Positions 17,944-26,919 of a stretch of 64,000 nucleotides of DNA are shown here, in pieces (position 1 is the first letter of the stretch; each line of letters opens with the position of its first letter). Origin of the DNA: Weissella cibaria (GTDB taxonomy: Bacteria; Bacillota; Bacilli; Lactobacillales; Lactobacillaceae); the NCBI RefSeq assembly GCF_004521965.1, contig NZ_SDGK01000092.1, positions 1 through 64,000 of the forward strand, in the 5' to 3' direction. A program made the position numbers and the translations under genes. The notes under the pieces are model-generated. The model ran no database searches. It saw only the letters and a list, made by a program, of their open reading frames with translations, and was not told the DNA's origin.

Positions 17944-20900
17944 CTAGTCGTCCTCCTCGTCTGTAATAACTGATTGCATCGCTGCCAAAGCATCCTTAGC
18001 ATCTAGCTTTTTAATATTGCGATACTGATTTCCCATCATGGCATCAAACATCATGACTGGCTTAAATGGCGTATACATCATCCCGGTTTTGTTTGGGCCA
18101 TCGCGGAATGGCAACAACGGAAAATGCCCGAGCAAAATTTGACTCGCAATCTGGCGGATTTTGACTTCGTTAAAGGCCAACAGAATATCCAAATCGGCTT
18201 CATCGACGACGTCTGCTGTCTTCGCAAACGATTCGTTTTTATTACGTTTGATGGCAAATGGTGCCTTCACACCATCGACGCCCTCAAGTCGCTTAATATA
18301 TGCCTCATCATTGCGCAAAACCCCGCGATAGGTGCCTTGGTTTGCCGCTGCCACGTCAGCTTGTGTCTGTAAATCTGCCAATGTATCACCTGCGATATCC
18401 TTGGCCTTAATCCACGGATTCTGGAGAGACCAGAAGACAGCCCCCCCCACCTCGCTTGGTGGTAATACTGTCGCATTCGCCAACATAGCCGTCCAATAAG
18501 TCATTAATTGCAACTCCAACCCTGCGAAGGCCTGGGTGTAATCAAATGTCCGCTTGCCCGACTTATAATCAACAATCGTCAAAAAGTTGCCAGTCGGAGT
18601 TTCGACCAAATCATACCGATCAACCTTACCGCGGACCGTCACCTTACCTAAGGGTAATTCGTACTGGACTGGCTTGAGCTTACTATGCGGTAAGCCAAAA
18701 CCGGCCTCAACACCTAACGTGTGAACACCACCATCGACCAACTGCCCACGTTTCATATTTAGCACCGCATCATGAACTTGATCGGCCAAACGTTGCGTCA
18801 AAAACGTCATTCGCGCAGAACTGCTGAAGATATCAAATGTGGCATCCCCACTGCGTAGCAAGCCGTTCAAGATATTGCATTCCAGGTTTTCAAGATCACT
18901 ATCTGTTAATTCGCTTAACGTTTTATCTTGGCGAATCAATTCCGCGAACAACTGCTCTAGAATTGTATGCATCAACGTCCCCTTTTCAGCCGGAGTTAGT
19001 TGCAAAACTTGTCGCTCCTTGAGACGCAAGCCGTACTGCAGGAAGAACTCAAAGGGGTTCTTGGCATAATTTTCTAAACGTGAAATCGACACCTTCAAAT
19101 CATTACTAAATAATTGACTCATCAGTGATGCCAAGATTTGTTGTGGCTCATTACGATACGTCAGGCCACCCATCACCCGTGCCGTCTTATCCGGGGCTAT
19201 TTGGCTAACTTGTTGTTGCAACGTTTGCCAAGCGCTACTCAATGTACCGGCGGGTTGCTGATTGACCGCTTGGCGATTCACACTAACCAAATGCGCTAAT
19301 GTACTATCAACTGTGCCGACATAATCGCCAATGCGCATCGTATTCGGATCTGGCAACGCCGCAAAACGGCGGACCGGCACGTTAAATTGTTTTGCTAAGC
19401 GGGTAACATACGTTGATGGTTGTTGGCTGCCTTCGCCATCACTAGTTGCATAGAGCCAAATCAAACGATCAGCAGCCGTCATCATCGCACTATACATCAG
19501 CAATGATTCTTGTGCCATTTGCTGTTCAGATGTTTCCCGCAAGAACGCGTGCTCTGGTAACCGATCCTGCAAGATTTCTCGATCACCGTCATGCAACAAT
19601 GCTTTTGTACGTGTCGTGGCCGGTAAATTCACACTGGTGGCACCAAAAACAATCACCGTATGGTAATCCTGGCGTTGCACAATGCCACTTTCCGACACGC
19701 GTACTTGATCCATCGTCGCTGGAATTCCCGTGTACTTGGCACTATCAAAGGCCGCCTTCAGTAATTCTTGCAGCTCTGCAATCGTCATTGGCGTATGATC
19801 AAAGACCGCGACAAAATCGTCCAATACACCAATAAATGTTCGCCAAACTTGTTCGGGCTGCTGGGCCGTCCACAAGTCACCCTGCGCAATTGACGCATCA
19901 CGCCATGCTAGCAAACGTTGTTGCACGCCAATTTCTGTTAGGAAGAGGTAGAAACGGCGTGCCATCTCGCGCGCATCTGGCGCCTTGGCAAGATCGGCCA
20001 AGAACGGCGCCACCACGGTGCTAATTTGATCATGAATCAGTGCCAATTGCGCATCCTTTTCCGCAACGTGTTCTCGTAAAACTTCATCATCTGAATCGGC
20101 GACGTTACGATCAAATTGCCAAGGTTGCTTGTCTGTCCAGCGCCATCCTGGGGTATTTTTAGCCAATACATAATTCTCAGTTTCCGCCAACGCTTCCCGG
20201 TACTCAGCGACAGTCACATCTGCTGGAATCAGTAATTCCGTTTTCAACAAGCCCATGACATCCGCGATTGTATACGCCGGTGCTAAGCGGAAAAGTTTAT
20301 CAAGAAAGGCCACTAGGGGATGGGCCGCCATCGGCCGGTCCAAATCCATGAATACCGGAATTTGATAGCGTGCAAAAACTGCCGGCAGCATGTTTTCATA
20401 CTGTCCTAAATCTCGGGTCATTAACATGAAGTCCCGGTAGCGGCGCTTGCCACTGGCCACTTCTTGCCGAATCATGCGGGCCATCTGTTCAATTTCTTGA
20501 TATCGCGTCGTCGCCTGCCAAATCGCCAAATCCTTGGGGCTTGGGGTCTGACCGTTGGGTTTCACCCCTTCTTGTTCATAATCAATCCAAAATGATTCAA
20601 CTGTCGTCATTGTTTCACTGACTGGTCGTTGCACAGTGACACTGCTTGCGGTAACCGCAACCCGATGGTCGGTCGCAAACTGACGCAATTGTTGTGCTAA
20701 GCGCTTAGGCCGATAAAATAAATCATTTTCTGACAAACTCTCTGCTGTCACGCTGGCCGAACCATCATCAGCCGGCAGGGCAATCGTGACGCCCCCTGCC
20801 CGTTCGATTAACGCTTCAACCACGCCACGTTCTGGGGTCGTCATTTGGGAATAACCATTAATGAAATAGTAGTGGTGTGAGACATCCGTCTTCTCAGTTG

Positions 20901-21492
20901 CTAAATAAACCTGTAAGGCTGCCAATAATTGACTGCTTAAATACTGGTTACGCGCTGCTAATTCTTGATCCAAGGCCTCACCAATCAAAGCTAAGTCATG
21001 GAGTTTCATTTGAAGCGTCCCCTGTTGGGTTAAGTCATCCGCCATGTCACGAACTTCTTGCCATGACAAGCCAGCTTGCTTAAGTTCCAAAATTTGACTC
21101 GCAAACTGGCTAATAAAACCTTGCTTCGTTAATAGGTTACCGTACAATTCAAGTTCCGTTTGATGCGCCCGTAACAATGATTGCACCAGCATTGTCATCC
21201 CCGTCGCTGACAAGTTGGCTTGCCGATAGATGGGATCGTTTTGCATGTAGTACCAAGCCAAACGACTCAGTGAAAAAACCTGCACATTTGGCACAGCAAC
21301 TGCCGCGCCATGCCGATCCTGTAGAGTTGCTAGTCGGTTCAAAACCTGAATTTCCGTTTCAAACTTAATGTGGTTCGGGACCACGTAAAAGATTTCCGCT
21401 TGATCATCAGCCGCTAACGTAGCTTGGACACGTTCGAGCAACGCTAATTCATGGTCTGAGCTTGCCCGACCAAACAATAATTCAAGTGCCAT
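17944..21492 (-). CDS. rexB: ATP-dependent helicase/nuclease subunit B (RexB type)
   Basis: 1182 residues. The start MALELLFGRASSDHELALLE replaces the AddB Walker A (GxxGSGK) with a degenerate sequence, and only one cysteine is visible in the C-terminal third, so the 4Fe-4S cluster of Bacillus AddB is absent. This is the RexB form of lactic acid bacteria. The nuclease active site remains (GKVDRYD, IVDYKSGKRTFDY, LELQLMTYW). RexB and AddA/RexA form the RecBCD-equivalent complex. It is first gene of the two-gene operon, with GGAGGGG 5 nt upstream of the ATG. Confidence 0.93.
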   Translation of the reverse strand: MALELLFGRASSDHELALLERVQATLAADDQAEIFYVVPNHIKFETEIQVLNRLATLQDRHGAAVAVPNVQVFSLSRLAWYYMQNDPIYRQANLSATGMTMLVQSLLRAHQTELELYGNLLTKQGFISQFASQILELKQAGLSWQEVRDMADDLTQQGTLQMKLHDLALIGEALDQELAARNQYLSSQLLAALQVYLATEKTDVSHHYYFINGYSQMTTPERGVVEALIERAGGVTIALPADDGSASVTAESLSENDLFYRPKRLAQQLRQFATDHRVAVTASSVTVQRPVSETMTTVESFWIDYEQEGVKPNGQTPSPKDLAIWQATTRYQEIEQMARMIRQEVASGKRRYRDFMLMTRDLGQYENMLPAVFARYQIPVFMDLDRPMAAHPLVAFLDKLFRLAPAYTIADVMGLLKTELLIPADVTVAEYREALAETENYVLAKNTPGWRWTDKQPWQFDRNVADSDDEVLREHVAEKDAQLALIHDQISTVVAPFLADLAKAPDAREMARRFYLFLTEIGVQQRLLAWRDASIAQGDLWTAQQPEQVWRTFIGVLDDFVAVFDHTPMTIAELQELLKAAFDSAKYTGIPATMDQVRVSESGIVQRQDYHTVIVFGATSVNLPATTRTKALLHDGDREILQDRLPEHAFLRETSEQQMAQESLLMYSAMMTAADRLIWLYATSDGEGSQQPSTYVTRLAKQFNVPVRRFAALPDPNTMRIGDYVGTVDSTLAHLVSVNRQAVNQQPAGTLSSAWQTLQQQVSQIAPDKTARVMGGLTYRNEPQQILASLMSQLFSNDLKVSISRLENYAKNPFEFFLQYGLRLKERQVLQLTPAEKGTLMHTILEQLFAELIRQDKTLSELTDSDLENLECNILNGLLRSGDATFDIFSSSARMTFLTQRLADQVHDAVLNMKRGQLVDGGVHTLGVEAGFGLPHSKLKPVQYELPLGKVTVRGKVDRYDLVETPTGNFLTIVDYKSGKRTFDYTQAFAGLELQLMTYWTAMLANATVLPPSEVGGAVFWSLQNPWIKAKDIAGDTLADLQTQADVAAANQGTYRGVLRNDEAYIKRLEGVDGVKAPFAIKRNKNESFAKTADVVDEADLDILLAFNEVKIRQIASQILLGHFPLLPFRDGPNKTGMMYTPFKPVMMFDAMMGNQYRNIKKLDAKDALAAMQSVITDEEDD

Positions 21493-21564
21493 TTGCCCCT
21501 CCTTTAAAAAGCGATTTGTTGGGTCTATTTTACCAGTTATCTTGAGTTTCCCCTAATCTCTCTC

Positions 21565-21675
21565 ATGCAACACCCAATCACCAAAAGTTCCGCTGATTTC
21601 GCTTACTTCCTTGGTGGCGTGCCAAAGGGTGTCACGCGTTTCTTCGATTGGATGTTCAATCTATTCAGCAAGTAA
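21565..21675 (+). CDS. Candidate 36-residue small protein
   Basis: ATG to TAA gives MQHPITKSSADFAYFLGGVP followed by KGVTRFFDWMFNLFSK. It was not recognised. The C-terminal half is amphipathic and aromatic-rich, as in small membrane-associated peptides. Codons (TTC, GGT, AAG, CGT) resemble well-expressed genes here. It ends 15 nt before a strong hairpin, and a TTGTTG-N16-TATCTT promoter-like pair lies upstream. Against it: there is no clear Shine-Dalgarno, so it may be leaderless or not expressed. Confidence 0.4.
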   Translation: MQHPITKSSADFAYFLGGVPKGVTRFFDWMFNLFSK

Positions 21676-21689
21676 ACTTAATCAACAAT

Positions 21690-21737
21690 AAAAGCCGCCA
21701 ATCTCCCGATGTAAAATCGGAGGATTGGTGGCTTTTA
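21690..21737. terminator. Strong hairpin between the small ORF and pepV
   Basis: A long inverted repeat (GCC.CCAATC.CCGAT with ATCGG.GATTGG.GGC) with short A/T ends on both sides. It probably ends pepV transcription on minus and the small ORF on plus. Confidence 0.7.
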
Positions 21738-21781
21738 AACGTGTTCCGAAAGGCTGAACCCCTTCCATCTCACTCTCTTTT

Positions 21782-23185
21782 TTATTTTGCTAGTTTTAAC
21801 AATGATTCTGCAAAAATAGCCATCGAGCGCGTCAAATTAGCAACAGGGGTTGATTCATTTGCTTGATGACTTGTGACTGGCACATCTGGGAACTGCCCAC
21901 CAAAAGCAACGCCACGCTTTAGCAAACGCGCATATGACCCGCCATTTGACGTACGGGGGTTCATATACATCCCAGTCTGCTTCGCATAAACCAATGACAA
22001 CGTCCCAACTAATTCATCTGTTTCGGGGACTAAGTGTGGTTCCATCCCACCTGGCCACACTTCAACAGTCGTCGCAAAATCCCCCAAGTGCCGTTGGACC
22101 TGTGTGGTCACCGCTTGCACATTCACACCTTGTGGGTAGCGGAAATTCAACAAAATGGTTCCTTGCCCATTTTGACTAAATCGCATGACGCCAACATTAA
22201 GCGTTAAGTCCCCCATCACGTCATCATGATACCGCAGTCCAAGGTTTTCAGCGCCAATATCATCATGTACAACGCGACCAATGAAATCCAAAAAGGTTTT
22301 GGCATCAGCATTAAATGCAAAACGACGCAGGAAGTTGGCCAAATAGGTTCCCGCATTTTCCCCATCTTGTGGGTAAGCCCCGTGCGCTTGCACGCCCTTC
22401 AACAAGAGGCGCACTTCTTGATCCCGAACTTCACTTTGCCCACTTAAAAACGGATATTGCGTCAGATACGTCGCAAATTCAGTTTGTACTTGATCCGGAT
22501 TTGGCACTGAGATACGCGCTCGTGCTTCACCTGGAACAACGTTTGGTCGCGCTCCAGCAATGAAACGGCGCAACACATAATCTCCGGTCGTCTGGTTCGC
22601 AAACCGTAGTTGCACCGTCTGAAAGGCTTTTTCACCATTCACAACTGGGAAGGCACCGTCTGGTGAAAAGCCCATTGTCGGCTCGCCCTCTACCTCGAAG
22701 TAACGAGGTAAATCACGCCAACCATTTTCTTCATCTGTCCCAATAATTAAACGAATTTTGCGGGTCAGTATGATTTCATGGTCTGCTAAATACTTCATCG
22801 CATAATACGCACTCATCAGGTCGGCCTTCATGTCGGCTGCGCCACGCCCAAAGTAAAGTCCGTCCAAAATTTCTGGCTTAAACGGATCACGTAACCACCC
22901 TTCACCAGCGGGCACGATATCAACGTGTGTCAAAATGGCGACCGTTTCTGCGGCATCGGCCGGTCCGTACTCGATCCACGTAACCATGTTGTCGACCCGA
23001 CCATAACGGAATCCATCGCGCGCAGCTAGCTCTTCCATCTTCGCCAAAGCACGCGCCATGTCAATGCCAAATGGTGTCCGATCCGACTGTGTATTTGGAT
23101 CTAATATTGATGGTATTTTTACAATTTGATTTAGGTCGGCAATCAAATCCGCCTCATACGGCTTTGTTCGTTCGAACCACTCCAT
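21782..23185 (-). CDS. pepV: Dipeptidase PepV (M20 family)
   Basis: 467 residues. Zinc-ligand motifs are visible: [16 protein letters not shown] (His and catalytic Asp), [14 protein letters not shown] (bridging Asp) and [12 protein letters not shown] (Glu pair). PepV cleaves dipeptides and is an important peptide-utilisation enzyme of lactic acid bacteria. The ATG at 23185 is preferred because its N-terminus matches the family, although the GTG at 23203 is also possible; neither has an ideal ribosome site (AGAAGG sits only 2 nt before the ATG). Confidence 0.9.
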   Translation of the reverse strand: MEWFERTKPYEADLIADLNQIVKIPSILDPNTQSDRTPFGIDMARALAKMEELAARDGFRYGRVDNMVTWIEYGPADAAETVAILTHVDIVPAGEGWLRDPFKPEILDGLYFGRGAADMKADLMSAYYAMKYLADHEIILTRKIRLIIGTDEENGWRDLPRYFEVEGEPTMGFSPDGAFPVVNGEKAFQTVQLRFANQTTGDYVLRRFIAGARPNVVPGEARARISVPNPDQVQTEFATYLTQYPFLSGQSEVRDQEVRLLLKGVQAHGAYPQDGENAGTYLANFLRRFAFNADAKTFLDFIGRVVHDDIGAENLGLRYHDDVMGDLTLNVGVMRFSQNGQGTILLNFRYPQGVNVQAVTTQVQRHLGDFATTVEVWPGGMEPHLVPETDELVGTLSLVYAKQTGMYMNPRTSNGGSYARLLKRGVAFGGQFPDVPVTSHQANESTPVANLTRSMAIFAESLLKLAK

Positions 23186-23254
23186 AGCCTTCTCTTTTCT
23201 CACGATTTTTTAATACTTTAGATTTTAAACCAGTTGGCCAACCTATGTAAAGCC

Positions 23255-23287
23255 AAAAAGCGAGGACAACCATGTGTCCTCGCTTTT
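23255..23287 (-). terminator. Terminator of the SteT-like permease
   Basis: A perfect stem (GCGAGGACA/TGTCCTCGC) with a six-base loop and five T residues on the minus strand, after the permease stop. Confidence 0.85.
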
Positions 23288-23299
23288 CTATAACCTGTT

Positions 23300-24631
23300 T
23301 TATGCGCGCTTCTTCTTGTAGTAGTAGAAGACTGGTAATCCAATCAAAACTAGCACAATTGACAAAGCAGCCCCTGCAAAATCGTTGATAATTGTTGAGC
23401 CCAAAACAAACAAGGCACCAAAAATGGCAACTAATGGTGTAATTGGGAACAATGGCGTCTTGAACAACGTATCCTGTTCAGCCAAAAGTCCCTTCTTCAC
23501 TTGGCGACGTAAGATGAATATACCTAAGAATGCGGCGGTATAGAAAATCCAAATCGTAAAGATCGCAATATCTGACAAACGGTCCACGCCCTTCGTATAG
23601 AAGATATCCAACAATACCGTCATCAACGTCACCGTGATAATGGCATTCACTGGTTCTTGCGTCTTACGTGTTAGCTTGCTCAAATACTTTGGGAACAACC
23701 CATCTAATGACATCGCATAAGCCATTCGTGGGAATGACAACATCTTACCATTCAACGTTCCCAACATTGAAATAATAATGGCCAAACTCAATGCACGCCC
23801 GCCAAAGTCACCAAAGGCAGCCCGAACCACCGCAAACGTGGCATTGTTTTGCAATGCCACGATCTTATCTGATGGCAAAGCATGGTACACACCAAACGTA
23901 ACCCCAACATAAGCCAAGACAACTATTAGCAACCCACCCACGATTGAACGAGGCAATTCACGGCGTGGATTCTTCAACTCACCAGCGATGTTTGATAGCA
24001 AAATCCAACCATCATACGCAAACAAGGTTGCCAGAATGGCCATTCCAAACCCACCACTGGTCGTTGCCACTTTGTGAACCGTTTGCCCCAAGGCATCAAC
24101 CTTACCGAAGAACAATCCATACATAATCAAGACCGCGATTGGTACCAGCTTAATTGAAGTTGTTGCTACTTGGAAAGCAGCCGGCACACGATTCTCCAAC
24201 ATATTGATGCCCGCCACAAAGACCACGAAGATAACCGAAATCCAAGTAGCTGATGATTGTGACAAGCCCAAGAAGTTCGCCGTCAAGAATGCGGCATACC
24301 CTGCAATCGAAGCAATAACAGCCGGTGCATAAACCACCACCTGCATCCAACCGGCTAAGAATCCCGCCGCAGGACCATAAAGCTCTTCAATGTAACTGTA
24401 CAAACCACCCGTCTTTGGCAAACGTGCGCCAACCTCGGCAATTGTTAGTCCTGCCGCCAGCGTAATCACACCACCGACAATCCAAGCCAACAAACCAGCA
24501 GTTGATGAACCAGCAGTTTGCAAGACACCCGCTTGCTTAAAGAAGATTCCCGAACCAATCACGGTTCCAATAACCATCGCTAACCCCGACCAAATACCCA
24601 TCGATCGTTTCAATTCTATCTTGTTTTCCAT
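23300..24631 (-). CDS. SteT-like amino-acid permease (APC superfamily, LAT type)
   Basis: 443 residues with about 12 membrane helices. It closely resembles Bacillus SteT serine/threonine exchangers: VIGTVIGSGIFFKQAG (helix 1), TIAEVGARLPKTGGLYSYIEE (here in part LPKTGGLYSYIEE), AILATLFAYDGWILLSNI and LGTLNGKMLSFPRMAYAM. The start at 24631 has AGGAA about 9 nt upstream; an upstream extension would read through the attenuator and is rejected. The gene is preceded by a transcription attenuator with an Asn-rich leader peptide, so the cargo may include Asn or related polar amino acids. That is an inference from the leader, not from the protein. Confidence 0.88.
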   Translation of the reverse strand: MENKIELKRSMGIWSGLAMVIGTVIGSGIFFKQAGVLQTAGSSTAGLLAWIVGGVITLAAGLTIAEVGARLPKTGGLYSYIEELYGPAAGFLAGWMQVVVYAPAVIASIAGYAAFLTANFLGLSQSSATWISVIFVVFVAGINMLENRVPAAFQVATTSIKLVPIAVLIMYGLFFGKVDALGQTVHKVATTSGGFGMAILATLFAYDGWILLSNIAGELKNPRRELPRSIVGGLLIVVLAYVGVTFGVYHALPSDKIVALQNNATFAVVRAAFGDFGGRALSLAIIISMLGTLNGKMLSFPRMAYAMSLDGLFPKYLSKLTRKTQEPVNAIITVTLMTVLLDIFYTKGVDRLSDIAIFTIWIFYTAAFLGIFILRRQVKKGLLAEQDTLFKTPLFPITPLVAIFGALFVLGSTIINDFAGAALSIVLVLIGLPVFYYYKKKRA

Positions 24632-24665
24632 AACGTAATTCCTACAACTCCCACATAACAATGAT

Positions 24666-24706
24666 AAAAAAAAGCAGCCACCCAATCCTAGCGATTGGAT
24701 GACTGC
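24666..24706 (-). terminator. Attenuator terminator in front of the SteT-like permease
   Basis: A stem of about 14 bp (GCAGTCATCCAATC with GATTGGGTGGCTGC) with a short loop and eight T residues on the minus strand. It lies upstream of the permease start and downstream of a translated leader, on the same strand. Its 5' arm can instead pair with the leader segment at 24743-24754. Confidence 0.88.
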
Positions 24707-24715
24707 AAATCGTTC

Positions 24716-24808
24716 TTACAGTTCAAGCGTTACACGAAAACGCCCAATCACTAATTGTGTTGAGTTTGAACGATCATTATTATTATTGTTATTAGCAATG
24801 ACGAACAT
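24716..24808 (-). CDS. Asn-rich leader peptide of the permease attenuator
   Basis: A 30-codon ORF encoding MFVIANNNNNNDRSNSTQLV then IGRFRVTLEL. It has a GAGGGAG ribosome site 7 nt before the ATG. Codons 6-11 are AAT AAC AAT AAT AAT AAT, followed by GAT. It stops 9 nt before the attenuator hairpin. The layout (good ribosome site, run of one amino-acid codon, stop just before a terminator) is that of a classical ribosome-controlled attenuator. Confidence 0.8.
   Translation of the reverse strand: MFVIANNNNNNDRSNSTQLVIGRFRVTLEL
24743..24754 (-). promoter_or_regulatory. Antiterminator arm inside the leader ORF
   Basis: On the minus strand this reads TTAGTGATTGGG. Its TAGTGATTGG pairs over ten consecutive positions (one G-U) with CCAATCGCTA in the 5' arm and loop of the attenuator hairpin. 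A ribosome stalled on the Asn codons at 24776-24793 would leave this arm free. Confidence 0.75.
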
Positions 24809-24963
24809 AATCGTTCTCCCTCTTTTTAGTGTGCGTTTTTTATAACGATTAAAACCTTATCATATTCTCAGAAATTAAACAAGCAATAAAAAAATCTCAA
24901 AAACCAAGCACGTTACCCTTAGTTTTTGAGATTAATTGTTTTTAATATTAACTATTAACGAGA
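24755..24963 (-). promoter_or_regulatory. Promoter side of the permease leader
   Basis: The stretch between gnd and the leader ORF holds the gnd terminator and a candidate promoter, TTGCTT-N16-TATGAT, upstream of the leader Shine-Dalgarno. GAACGAT occurs just upstream of the leader start and again just after its stop. Both copies complement ATCGTTC right after the Asn codons, giving alternative pairings. No further gene is seen. Confidence 0.5.
24888..24933 (-). terminator. Terminator of gnd
   Basis: A stem AATCTCAAAAAC/GTTTTTGAGATT with a loop and seven T residues on the minus strand, just after gnd. Confidence 0.85.
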
Positions 24964-26391
24964 CTAAGCTTCTTCATACCATGAGTAGTGGTACATCTCA
25001 CCAGCTGGCTTATCCGTACGCTCGTAAGTGTGCGCACCGAAGTAATCACGTTGCGCTTGAATCAAGTTAGCAGGCAGCACTTCAGAACGGTATGAGTCAA
25101 AGTAAGCAATCGCTGCTGACAATGATGGTATTGGTACACCAGCTGCCGTTGCCAAAGCAATGACACGACGGGCTGCTGCTTGATACTTTTCGGCAACATC
25201 CTTGAAGTATGGATCCAACAACAAGTTGTGCAAACCAGCTTCATTGTCGTAAGCATCTGTAATACGTTGCAAGAAGCGAGCACGAATAATCGCACCAGCA
25301 CGCCACAATTGGGCTAACTCACCGTATTGCAAATCCCAGTCATAGTGATCTGAGGCCATACGCAATTGGTCGAAACCTTGTGCATATGACATGATCTTAC
25401 CGAAGTACAACGCTTCACGAATGTCTTCGACCGTTGCGTCGACATCTCCTTCAAAGCTAAACTCAGGACCGGCCAAAACCTTAGAAGCAGCCACACGGTC
25501 GTCCTTCATTGCTGAAATGTAACGCGCGTAAACTGATTCCGTAATTAATGATTGTGGGGCACCAACTTCAAGGGCCGATTGTGATGACCACTTTCCAGTT
25601 CCCTTGTTACCAGCACGGTCCAAAATCATATCAACCATTGGCTTGCCTGAGCCCAAGTCATCATCACGCGTCAAAATGTCCGCCGTGATTTCAATCAAGT
25701 ATGAGTCCAGCTCACCCTTGTTCCACTCAGCAAACGTGCCTGCCAAAGCATCCTTGTCCAACTTCAACAAACGCTTCAACAAGTCATATGACTCAGCAAT
25801 TAATTGCATATCACCATATTCGATACCGTTGTGGACCATCTTGACATAGTGACCGGCACCATTTGGTCCGATGTAAGCAACCGTTGGCTTACCATCTTCA
25901 GGCGCCTTCGCAGCAATTTCCTTCAAGATTGGCTCAACCAATTTATAAGCGTCACGTTGACCACCAGGCATCATTGAAGGACCTTGCAAGGCACCCAACT
26001 CACCACCTGATACACCCATGCCGATGAAGTTGATGCCTGATTGGGCCAACTTCTCTGAACGACGCATTGTATCCTCGAAGAACGTGTTTCCACCATCAAT
26101 CAAAATGTCACCCTTTTCCAAGAAAGGTAACAATTCTTCAATGACGGCATCAGTTCCGGCACCAGCCTTAACCATCAACAAGATACGACGTGGGGCCTTA
26201 ATTGACTTCACGAAGTCCTCGACAGTATAACCTGGCACAAACTTCTTATCTGAGTGCGTTTGTACCAAGTCTTCAGTACGAGCGCTTGAACGGTTGTAAA
26301 CAGCCACCGTGTAACCACGTGACTCAACATTCAAAGCCAAATTACGACCCATAACGGCCAACCCAACAACACCAAAATCTGCAGTTGCCAT
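24964..26391 (-). CDS. gnd: 6-phosphogluconate dehydrogenase, decarboxylating
   Basis: 475 residues. The N-terminal Rossmann motif [20 protein letters not shown] and the substrate motif [20 protein letters not shown] are present, as is the C-terminal GAHTYERTD. It converts 6-phosphogluconate to ribulose 5-phosphate and CO2 with NAD(P)+. It acts two steps after zwf in the same window and supplies xylulose 5-phosphate to the phosphoketolase pathway and ribose to prs. Monocistronic with its own terminator. GGAGG precedes the ATG. Confidence 0.97.
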   Translation of the reverse strand: MATADFGVVGLAVMGRNLALNVESRGYTVAVYNRSSARTEDLVQTHSDKKFVPGYTVEDFVKSIKAPRRILLMVKAGAGTDAVIEELLPFLEKGDILIDGGNTFFEDTMRRSEKLAQSGINFIGMGVSGGELGALQGPSMMPGGQRDAYKLVEPILKEIAAKAPEDGKPTVAYIGPNGAGHYVKMVHNGIEYGDMQLIAESYDLLKRLLKLDKDALAGTFAEWNKGELDSYLIEITADILTRDDDLGSGKPMVDMILDRAGNKGTGKWSSQSALEVGAPQSLITESVYARYISAMKDDRVAASKVLAGPEFSFEGDVDATVEDIREALYFGKIMSYAQGFDQLRMASDHYDWDLQYGELAQLWRAGAIIRARFLQRITDAYDNEAGLHNLLLDPYFKDVAEKYQAAARRVIALATAAGVPIPSLSAAIAYFDSYRSEVLPANLIQAQRDYFGAHTYERTDKPAGEMYHYSWYEEA

Positions 26392-26608
26392 GTTTTATTT
26401 TCCTCCAAAGTTTTATCTCTATCCCTCGATTAACTATAAGTTTAGTCCTCATTAGTTTAAAGTCAAAATAAAAAGTGTTGGTGAATTAATTATGAAATTG
26501 TTTATCCCATATACAGACGTCAGCTAAGTTGATGCGCCTTGATTGGTAATTGAATTTGCGCAATAAAAAACGCCGGATACCTTGCTGTACGACATTCTTT
26601 ATGCTTAT

Positions 26609-26917
26609 TTAATATTGTGCCAATACGGACGTCACTACTTCATCTGATGCAGTTATCATCATAAACCGCCCCATTGGGGTGATAGCATGGCGATCTTTAA
26701 AAGCTAGCTTCTTGGTTTCTACTAACATCACGGTTAGGTTGTTTTCCGTCAAAAATAGTTGACCTGGCTTACCGAGCTTTCCCTTTGTGTGCTTACCAAT
26801 ACGCCAACTGTGAAAATCAGCCGGCGTGAGCGGGTTCTCCTTGGGTTCAAAAGCGCCACTGTTGCTTTGCGTCATCACAACGCCAATTAATTCTGCTGTT
26901 GGATATTTATCTGCCAT
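26609..26917 (-). CDS. Small protein coupled to an old-yellow-enzyme gene, unknown function
   Basis: 102 residues starting MADKYPTAELIGVVMTQSNS; not recognised. The ATG chosen lies 6 nt after a GAGG that sits inside the end of the upstream reductase gene, whose stop codon overlaps the candidate starts (TAATGATG). It is therefore translationally coupled to that gene. No signal peptide, membrane helix or cysteine is seen; the Lys/Gly-rich middle (IGKHTKGKLGKPGQLF) looks like a small beta-barrel rather than a helical protein. The coupling suggests it acts with the flavin reductase. Confidence 0.75.
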   Translation of the reverse strand: MADKYPTAELIGVVMTQSNSGAFEPKENPLTPADFHSWRIGKHTKGKLGKPGQLFLTENNLTVMLVETKKLAFKDRHAITPMGRFMMITASDEVVTSVLAQY

Positions 26918-26919
26918 CA

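Noticed and set aside
24632-24685. Permease start at 24685
   Set aside because: That frame begins within the attenuator hairpin. The ATG at 24631 has a ribosome site and matches the family N-terminus.
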